DNA from: Capsulimonas sp.
GTDB lineage: Bacteria > Armatimonadota > Armatimonadia > Armatimonadales > Capsulimonadaceae
Reading direction: 5' to 3'
Length of the DNA stretch: 8,822 nucleotides
Assembly: GCA_025963815.1 (NCBI GenBank)
Contig: JAOQAA010000727.1
Span: 1 to 8,822, forward strand
Below the pieces are notes generated by a model, which saw only the letters and a program-made list of their open reading frames with translations, was not told the origin of the DNA and made no database searches. The position numbers were made by a program, and so were the translations under genes. Position 1 is the first letter of the stretch. Every line of letters starts with the position of its first letter. Below are positions 1 through 4,470 of the stretch, one piece after another.

Positions 1-343
1 CCGCCGAGGAATCGTCTGGACATCGGTACACGCCCGCGCTCTTGACGTAGGGATAAAGCTGGCTGGCCCATCCCGATCCCAGTCCGGAATTGTTGGTTCC
101 GCCCGCGCACTTTTCGTCATTGTCCTGTGAATACTGAATAGCTCCAAGCGCAAGCTGCTTGGTATTCGACAAGCAGGCGATGGCGCGCGCCTTTTCCCGG
201 GCTTGAGCAAACACGGGGAAGAGAATGGCTGCGAGGATCGCAATGATAGCGATCACAACGAGAAGTTCAATGAGCGTGAAGCCGCGCTGCGTTCTCGCCG
301 ATCCACTGGTTTTTGTCGTTTTTCCGAACTGATAGGATTGCAT
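1..343 (-). CDS. DUF1559-type pseudopilin (prepilin-like secreted protein), 5' part only
   Basis: The frame gives 114 residues from ATG 343-341 and runs off the left edge, so the C-terminus is missing. A basic leader of 21 residues ends in RG, followed by [18 protein letters not shown], the type IV prepilin/type II secretion pseudopilin signal: prepilin peptidase would cut between G21 and F22, and E26 is the conserved Glu+5. The motif [12 protein letters not shown] (42-53), then [11 protein letters not shown] and YSQDNDE, is the pattern of the DUF1559 family that is heavily expanded in Planctomycetes and Armatimonadota. A Cys-Pro-Asp (CPD, 108-110) also fits that family. The processed protein should be anchored in or assembled from the inner membrane. 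GGAGG at 353-357 lies 9 nt upstream of the ATG, and directly behind it sits a LacI-type operator shared with the neighbouring repressor and amylase genes. The function of the globular part is unknown; the family assignment is firm, a role in glycan handling is inference. Confidence 0.93.
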   Translation of the reverse strand, partial: MQSYQFGKTTKTSGSARTQRGFTLIELLVVIAIIAILAAILFPVFAQAREKARAIACLSNTKQLALGAIQYSQDNDEKCAGGTNNSGLGSGWASQLYPYVKSAGVYRCPDDSSA

Positions 344-357
344 CGTATTTTTCCTCC

Positions 358-371
358 CCCAACCGTTTGGG
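358..371 (-). promoter_or_regulatory. LacI-type operator copy 1 (pseudopilin promoter)
   Basis: CCCAACCGTTTGGG is a 14-bp near-perfect palindrome (one mismatched pair) with CG at its exact centre, the usual form of LacI/GalR-family operators. It is followed by TAA in the plus orientation, as are the other two copies at 481-494 and 3897-3910. It lies between the -10 box and the GGAGG ribosome site of the pseudopilin gene, directly touching the latter, so a bound repressor would block transcription start. Binding by the adjacent LacI-family protein is inference. Confidence 0.8.
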
Positions 372-382
372 TAACTTGGCTA

Positions 383-411
383 ATATTAGCATGGAAATGG
401 TCCTATGTCAA
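383..411 (-). promoter_or_regulatory. Sigma70-type promoter of the pseudopilin gene
   Basis: On the minus strand a perfect -35 TTGACA (411-406) is followed by a 17-nt spacer and a -10 TAATAT (388-383, 4 of 6 matches). The predicted start near 376 falls just before operator copy 1 (371-358). The layout promoter, operator, ribosome site, ATG is the same as upstream of the neopullulanase gene. Confidence 0.7.
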
Positions 412-435
412 GCAAAATCATACTGGGATTTTAAA

Positions 436-464
436 TTATTTTGCAGCGAAATCCGAGGTATAAT
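436..464 (+). promoter_or_regulatory. Candidate promoter of the LacI-family gene
   Basis: A perfect -10 TATAAT at 459-464 has only a weak -35 (TTATTT, 436-441) at 17-nt spacing. It is favoured because operator copy 2 begins 16 bp downstream, which repeats the promoter-operator order seen at the pseudopilin and amylase genes. The alternative TTGATC-16-TATACA at 533-560 is similarly plausible. Confidence 0.4.
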
Positions 465-480
465 GGATGAACGCTCGTTC

Positions 481-494
481 CCCACACGGTTGGG
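481..494 (+). promoter_or_regulatory. LacI-type operator copy 2 (repressor gene upstream region)
   Basis: CCCACACGGTTGGG is followed by TAA exactly like the other two copies and has the central CG. It differs from copy 3 (3897-3910) at a single base. Its position upstream of the repressor gene fits negative autoregulation, and its distance of 123 bp from copy 1 would also allow DNA looping by a tetrameric or bridging repressor. Autoregulation is inference from position. Confidence 0.75.
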
Positions 495-496
495 TA

Positions 497-512
497 AGCA
501 CCAAGAGGTGCT
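497..512 (+). other. Small hairpin next to operator copy 2
   Basis: AGCACC-AAGA-GGTGCT forms a perfect 6-bp stem with a 4-nt loop, starting 2 bp after operator copy 2. There is no T-run, so it is not a typical terminator. If transcription starts near 471 it would be the first structure in the leader RNA. A role is not shown. Confidence 0.35.
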
Positions 513-684
513 GGTAACGCCAATTCTGCATCTTGATCTCGTTGTTATATTTACTATACAGGTGGCGTCGGAACTGCTCCACTGATGCGGACCGGGTTCC
601 GTGCTTCGCGTGTACCAAACTGGTATAGTTATTAGTGTTACGGTATACTCTTATTCGCAGGAGATTCCGGCCGAAGGATATGTC

Positions 685-1776
685 ATGGAAAATCGTTTGT
701 CAGCGCCAACTCGCCTCGAAGACATCGCCGCTCGGGTGGGGGTCTCTCGCTCGGAGGTTTCCCGCGTGCTGAACGGGCGGGCGCGGGCTGGGAAGAGTGT
801 GGGCGCGGCGACGCGCGATCGGATCCTGGAAGCGGCGCGGGAGATGAACTACAGTCCCCATCGCGCCGCTCAAAGTCTGGTGAGCGGCCGCACCAACACG
901 GCGGCGCTGATGATCGTTATCGACCGACAGGCGAAAGCCTCGCCGTTTCTGGAAGATCACGATGCGCCCGACGAACTTTCTCCGCACTATCACGAGATCC
1001 TGGGCGGTCTGACCTATACTCTCAACGAATACGGCATTCACTTAATGCTGGCGCAGTGCGGCGGCCCGAACATCGATCCCAATGTCGCTATGGAGCAGAT
1101 CGCTCGCTCGCACACCTGCGATGGCCTGATCATCACCGATATGATGATCGACGACGTCCGTCCGGCCATTCTGGATCAGACCGGTCTGCCCTATGTCGTG
1201 CGCGGATCGTCGCCGCAGCCCGATACCGTCGCGGTGGGTATGGACAACGCCGCCGTGGGTTACGAGGCCGTCAAGTATTTGTATGGTCTTGGGCATCGCC
1301 GCATCTTGTTTTACAATATTCGGCGTGAACTCATGGTGGGGCAGGGGCGTTTCGAGGGAATGTGCCGCGCCCGTGAAGAGTTCGGGCTGCATGCGACGCT
1401 GGAGTACCGGGACGATGTCCACCATCAGAACGGTGTGTATACGTCGCTGCTTCAGCGTCTTCAGGAGCCGAATATCCCCACGGCGATTTTTGCCGAGGAC
1501 GAGATCAGCGCCCTTGGCGCCGAGCGCGCCCTGACGGAAGCCGGTCTGCGTGTTCCCGAGGATGTCAGCGTGATGACCTGCCTGAACGCGCGCTTCATGC
1601 GTCTTGTGGCTCCGCATCTCACGGTGCTGAACGTGCGCCTGAACGAAGTCGCTTCGCAGGCGGGCCATCTGCTCGCGAAGATGGTGCAGGGCGAGGTCGT
1701 GGAGAGGAAGCAGGTGTTTCTTCAGCCCATTTTGGAAGAGCGCGGCAGCACCGCGCCGCCGCGCGGGAACTCCTGA
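685..1776 (+). CDS. LacI/GalR-family transcriptional repressor, likely starch/maltodextrin regulon
   Basis: The protein has 363 residues, usual for the family. An N-terminal helix-turn-helix reads TRLEDIAARVGVSRSEVSRV (9-28), followed by a hinge with SLVSGRT (64-70) and a periplasmic-binding-protein-like effector domain to the end, with CDGLII (145-150) and MDNAAVGYEAVKYLYGLGHRRI (186-207 region). The ATG at 685 was chosen because the HTH begins nine residues later and GAAGGA (673-678) lies 6 nt upstream; a GTG at 601 in frame would add 28 residues that match nothing in the family. The wing between LNGR and ATRDRI carries about four extra residues compared with typical members. Three matching palindromes with central CpG occur upstream of this gene, the divergent pseudopilin and the convergent neopullulanase, so it is the likely repressor of all three. 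The effector is presumably a maltodextrin, inferred from the amylase neighbour. Confidence 0.92.
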   Translation: MENRLSAPTRLEDIAARVGVSRSEVSRVLNGRARAGKSVGAATRDRILEAAREMNYSPHRAAQSLVSGRTNTAALMIVIDRQAKASPFLEDHDAPDELSPHYHEILGGLTYTLNEYGIHLMLAQCGGPNIDPNVAMEQIARSHTCDGLIITDMMIDDVRPAILDQTGLPYVVRGSSPQPDTVAVGMDNAAVGYEAVKYLYGLGHRRILFYNIRRELMVGQGRFEGMCRAREEFGLHATLEYRDDVHHQNGVYTSLLQRLQEPNIPTAIFAEDEISALGAERALTEAGLRVPEDVSVMTCLNARFMRLVAPHLTVLNVRLNEVASQAGHLLAKMVQGEVVERKQVFLQPILEERGSTAPPRGNS

Positions 1777-1981
1777 TGACCCACCGCGCGCTTCGCGCCC
1801 CCCTGCCACCTATGACCCACCCCGGCCTTCGGCCACCCCTCCCGCAGCGGGAAGGGTAAGTAAGAACTGCTCTTTCGAAAGCCGCCTGCGTTATTGTCTG
1901 AACTCCCTTCCCGCTGCGGGAGGGGTGGCCGAAGGCCGGGGTGGGTCATAGGGTGGGGGGCGCGAAGCGCGCGGTGGGTCA
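1777..1981. repeat. Large nested inverted repeat filling a convergent gene gap
   Basis: The left arm (1777-1856) and right arm (1905-1981) are nearly perfect reverse complements, differing only by a small indel near 1803-1810, around a 48-nt loop. About 46 bp (1811-1856) match exactly. Each arm consists of two modules starting TGACCCACC, followed by their own small palindromes GCGCG-CTT-CGCGC and GGCC-TTC-GGCC, and a third, CCCG-CAG-CGGG. It starts immediately after the TGA of the repressor gene and its last three bases are the TGA of the amylase gene. It could act as a bidirectional terminator and could equally be a REP/MITE-like mobile repeat; there is no T-tract typical of intrinsic terminators. 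Confidence 0.85.
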
Positions 1982-3886
1982 CTTCACAAATACCGCCCCC
2001 GCCCGCGCCGGAAGCGTTACCTTCATCCCATTCTCCGCAACCACAACCAATCCCGCTGATCCCAGGCGATCCATCAGCCTTGTTCCGTCGCGCAAGCCCG
2101 CCGCGCCGACAGGGACGGTGAATGTCGCCGGGTTCGCGTCGTTATTCAAAACGACGATGACTGAATCGCCGCCGAGTGTGCGGGCGTAGGCCCATTGCTT
2201 GTCGGTTTGGAAGAGCGTTGTCTGCGCGCCGCGCCGCAGCGCGGGGAGTTCGGCGCGCAGATGGGTGAGTTTGCGCAGGTGGGACCAGGTTTCTTGTTCC
2301 TGGGGCGTGCGGCCGGCTTCGGTGAAAGCGTCGCGCGTGTCGCCGGGAAAGCCGCCGGGGAAATCCTGGCGGTTATCGGGATCGTCGCCGCCCTTCATAC
2401 CCAGTTCATCGCCGTAATAGACCAGCGGGATCCCGCGATTGGTCATGAGAAATGTCTGCGCGAGATTCAAGCCGGCCGTGGTGGCGCCGTCCTCGCTGGC
2501 GAAGCGTTTGACGTCGTGGTTACCCAGGAATGTGACCAGATGATCGGCATGCGGGAAGAGCCAGTCGTGAGCTTCATCGACGACGAGATCGTGAAACGAG
2601 CCGCCCTGCGCGAACGTGCGCCGCAGTGGGAAGTAGAGCGGGTAATCGAAGAGCGAGTCCATCTTGGTGTCCACGCCGTCCGGACCTTTATGTCCCCCCT
2701 GAAAATAAGAAACGAGTGAGGCGTCGCCGTCGAACACTTCGCCCACGGCGTTGACATGCGGATACTGGCGCGTGATCGCTGTGGACCACTCGGACCAGAA
2801 GGCTCGCGGAACGTAGGGCATCGTATCCTGCCGGATGCCGTCGAGCCCCGTCATTCCCACCCACCAGAGCGCGTTTTGAATCTGATAACGGGAGGCTGCG
2901 GGATCGTTCTGATTGATATCAGGCAGGACGTTCGCAAACCAGCCGCCAAGTGTCGCCGCCGATGCGTCCGGCGCGCCGTGCGGGTCCATCACTGTCCAGA
3001 TTTGATAGGTATTGTTGAGATGCGATTTCGCCGTCCCGTTGAACCAGGTTGGCGTCGGCGGGGCGTCCGCCCATGGATGATAGGGGCCGATATGGTTCGC
3101 GACTTGATCTTGAATGACCTTGATCCCCAGGGCGTGCGCCTTATCGATCATCTTCCGCATGCTCACAAGATCGCCGAAATGCTGTTCGACGCCGTATTGA
3201 TTGATGGCGCCGTATCCGTGGTAGTCGCTGTAAGGCTCCGGTCCCTTCGCCTGAAGGGTGTTGGCATGGTGGACGTTCTCATAAACCGGAGTAATCCAGA
3301 TCGCCGTCACACCGAGGTCCTTGAGATACGGCAGATGGTTGATCACGCCCTGGAAGTCGCCTCCATGATAAAGAAACGGGTTGCTGCGTCCGTATAGGCC
3401 CTGCGCGATGGCGGGATCGTTGTTCGCCGCATCGCCGTCGCTGAAACGATCGGGCATGATCTGATAGACCACATCGTCTTGCGAGAATCCCTGGAACCGC
3501 CCGGATGTGAGGAGAGGCGCCGTCACCTCGAACGCCGCCGTGGCCGACCCATCCGGCGTCGTAATCTTCAATGACCGCACGCCTGGCGAGGCGCTCTTGT
3601 CAATCGCGATATCGACAAAGACATAATCTCCATTCCCATTGACTTTAACGCCGCGCGCTGACACGCCTCCCCCCGAAGCCGTGACTTTCGCGCCCGCCAA
3701 GTTCCTGCCATGCAGCAAAACGCGGACCGGGTTCATCGTCGATCCCGACCACCAGCTCGGAGGCTCGACGCGGTCCACCGCCGGCGACGCGCCCTGCGCA
3801 TGGGCCGTGAAACCGCTCGCCGCGCCTAAGAACAGCAGCATCGCCGCTCTGCCGACAATCCGCGAAAATAAGTGATTTGAGTGCAT
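1979..3886 (-). CDS. Secreted GH13 neopullulanase/cyclomaltodextrinase (SusA-like alpha-amylase family)
   Basis: The 635-residue protein hydrolyses alpha-1,4-glucans or cyclodextrins/pullulan, judging by family. A signal peptide (1-30, ending TAHA before QG) directs export. An N-terminal immunoglobulin-like domain starts RVEPPSWWSGSTMNP (39-53), the hallmark of SusA/cyclomaltodextrinase N-domains. The GH13 barrel shows region I QDQVANH (259-265), region II GIRQDT with nucleophile D354, region III GEVFDG with acid/base E383, region IV FLGNHD with D458, plus MPDRFSDGD (144-152), LPDIN (321-325) and GIPLVYYGDELGM (485-497). A beta-sandwich C-terminal domain follows from about 550. All catalytic residues are present. 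ATG 3886-3884 was chosen because GGAGG (3896-3892) lies 5 nt upstream and the signal peptide begins there; an in-frame start 20 residues earlier lies inside the promoter. The gene converges on the repressor gene and carries the shared operator. Exact substrate is uncertain. Confidence 0.95.
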   Translation of the reverse strand: MHSNHLFSRIVGRAAMLLFLGAASGFTAHAQGASPAVDRVEPPSWWSGSTMNPVRVLLHGRNLAGAKVTASGGGVSARGVKVNGNGDYVFVDIAIDKSASPGVRSLKITTPDGSATAAFEVTAPLLTSGRFQGFSQDDVVYQIMPDRFSDGDAANNDPAIAQGLYGRSNPFLYHGGDFQGVINHLPYLKDLGVTAIWITPVYENVHHANTLQAKGPEPYSDYHGYGAINQYGVEQHFGDLVSMRKMIDKAHALGIKVIQDQVANHIGPYHPWADAPPTPTWFNGTAKSHLNNTYQIWTVMDPHGAPDASAATLGGWFANVLPDINQNDPAASRYQIQNALWWVGMTGLDGIRQDTMPYVPRAFWSEWSTAITRQYPHVNAVGEVFDGDASLVSYFQGGHKGPDGVDTKMDSLFDYPLYFPLRRTFAQGGSFHDLVVDEAHDWLFPHADHLVTFLGNHDVKRFASEDGATTAGLNLAQTFLMTNRGIPLVYYGDELGMKGGDDPDNRQDFPGGFPGDTRDAFTEAGRTPQEQETWSHLRKLTHLRAELPALRRGAQTTLFQTDKQWAYARTLGGDSVIVVLNNDANPATFTVPVGAAGLRDGTRLMDRLGSAGLVVVAENGMKVTLPARAGAVFVK

Positions 3887-3896
3887 CTGAACCTCC

Positions 3897-3910
3897 CCCA
3901 CACGTTTGGG
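3897..3910 (-). promoter_or_regulatory. LacI-type operator copy 3 (amylase promoter)
   Basis: CCCACACGTTTGGG has a central CG, pairs at all but one position of its half-sites, and is followed by TAA like copies 1 and 2. It sits 7 bp after the -10 box and directly next to the GGAGG of the amylase gene, covering the predicted start point, a position where a bound repressor blocks transcription. The regulator is most probably the LacI-family protein encoded at 685-1776. Confidence 0.82.
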
Positions 3911-3917
3911 TAAACGC

Positions 3918-3946
3918 ATTATAAGAAGTAATAGCCTGTTTGTCAA
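3918..3946 (-). promoter_or_regulatory. Perfect consensus sigma70 promoter of the amylase gene
   Basis: The minus strand reads TTGACA (3946-3941), a 17-nt spacer, and TATAAT (3923-3918): both hexamers and the spacing are the ideal consensus. The start is predicted near 3911, giving a leader of only about 25 nt that contains the operator and the ribosome site. A promoter this strong needs tight repression, consistent with the overlapping operator. Confidence 0.88.
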
Positions 3947-4072
3947 TAGAAATATTTGCAGGGCTCCGTTCAGTCAAGGTAAAGAATTTTGCGAAAATTG
4001 CCTAAAACTCACGCGCAAATCACGCCCCTCTCACGTTTGTCTCACCGTCGGCGTTTATACTCTTCTCATAAC

Positions 4073-4084
4073 CGAAGCGCTTCG
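4073..4084 (+). promoter_or_regulatory. LacI-type palindrome CGAAGCGCTTCG before the small membrane protein gene
   Basis: CGAAGCGCTTCG is a perfect 12-bp palindrome with a central GCGC core, the form of many LacI/CcpA-type operators. It lies between a candidate -10 box (TATACT, 4056-4061; no good -35 is visible) and the AAGGAGGAG ribosome site (4085-4093). It differs from the CCC..CG..GGG operators in this window, so a different regulator would be expected. A chance palindrome cannot be excluded. Confidence 0.5.
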
Positions 4085-4097
4085 AAGGAGGAGTTCA

Positions 4098-4289
4098 ATG
4101 GATAACAATTTCGTTTTACAGGATCAGTCGGCATCGGCGCAGGCAGACGCCGCGCGGCAGGATATTCAGGATTGGGAGACGACTTCGCGCGGCGCAATGT
4201 ATGGGAATTGGGTGGTGAACGGGTATATGGGCGCGCTGTTCGCCGTCGCGGCGGCGGCGCAGATCCTGTCGACGCTGGCCTTGAAATGA
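4098..4289 (+). CDS. Small 63-residue protein with a C-terminal membrane helix, unknown function
   Basis: The gene is supported by an ideal ribosome site AAGGAGGAG (4085-4093) four nucleotides before the ATG. The first 30 residues are polar and acidic (MDNNFVLQDQ, then SASAQADAARQDIQDWETTS). The C-terminal part, from NWVVNGYMGALFAVAAAAQI to the final ALK, is hydrophobic and could span the membrane once with a short tail. No signal peptide or known motif is visible. It is divergent from the amylase gene, with 211 bp between the start codons, and converges on the AfsR-like gene. Longer in-frame starts exist from 3906 on, but they run through the amylase promoter and operator and lack a ribosome site. 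I do not recognise the family; a tail-anchored or single-pass membrane peptide is inference. Confidence 0.75.
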   Translation: MDNNFVLQDQSASAQADAARQDIQDWETTSRGAMYGNWVVNGYMGALFAVAAAAQILSTLALK

Positions 4290-4290
4290 A

Positions 4291-4470
4291 GCCCTCACCC
4301 TCGTTCCCTCTCCCAGAGGAGAGGGATGTCCAGCATTTAATATCCGAACATGGCTTTGCACAAGGAGCTTTGTTTTTGCTTAAAGCATAGGGAAATACGT
4401 TTTGGAGCCGACCTTTGGACACCCCTCTCCCAGGCTTTAGCCGCCCGGGAGAGGGGATGGGGGTGAGGGC
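4291..4470. repeat. Second palindromic repeat element in a convergent gene gap
   Basis: Outer arms GCCCTCACCC (4291-4300) and GGGTGAGGGC (4461-4470) are perfect inverted copies. Inside are two hairpins: CCCTCTCC-CAGA-GGAGAGGG (4306-4325, 8-bp stem) and CCCCTCTCCC/GGGAGAGGGG (4422-4431 with 4447-4456, 10-bp stem). The roughly 95-nt middle (4326-4421) is A+T-richer and shows no gene. The element begins one base after the TGA of the small protein gene and ends one base before the TGA of the AfsR-like gene. The design resembles the element at 1777-1981 with a different sequence. Likely roles are bidirectional termination or a dispersed REP-like repeat. Confidence 0.75.

Larger units (their letters stand above)
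344..684. other. Divergent control region between pseudopilin and lacI-type genes
   Basis: This 341-bp gap is visibly richer in A+T than the flanking genes and holds no convincing gene. It contains two operator copies (358-371 and 481-494, centres 123 bp apart), the pseudopilin promoter, and at least three candidate start points for the repressor gene: TATAAT at 459-464, TTGATC-16-TATACA at 533-560, and TATACT at 644-649, the last lacking a clear -35. A small inverted repeat TACCA-AAC-TGGTA lies at 613-625. If transcription starts near 471, the repressor mRNA has a leader of more than 200 nt; I recognise no known riboswitch in it. Confidence 0.6.

Noticed and set aside
601..684. 28-residue N-terminal extension of the LacI-family protein from GTG 601
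   Set aside because: The family HTH begins close to the ATG at 685, which has GAAGGA at proper distance.
1042..1809. Long minus-strand open frame (255 codons) opposite the LacI-family gene
   Set aside because: It is antisense to a clear gene, its translation is low-complexity and rich in His/Arg, and it has no ribosome site; GC-rich codon use creates such frames.
3887..3946. 20-residue N-terminal extension of the amylase
   Set aside because: It would place the start inside the -35/-10 promoter and hide the signal peptide; the ATG at 3886 has a ribosome site.
3906..4097. Longer version of the small membrane protein starting at 3906
   Set aside because: The added part runs through the divergent promoter and operator, and the internal ATG at 4098 has the ideal ribosome site.
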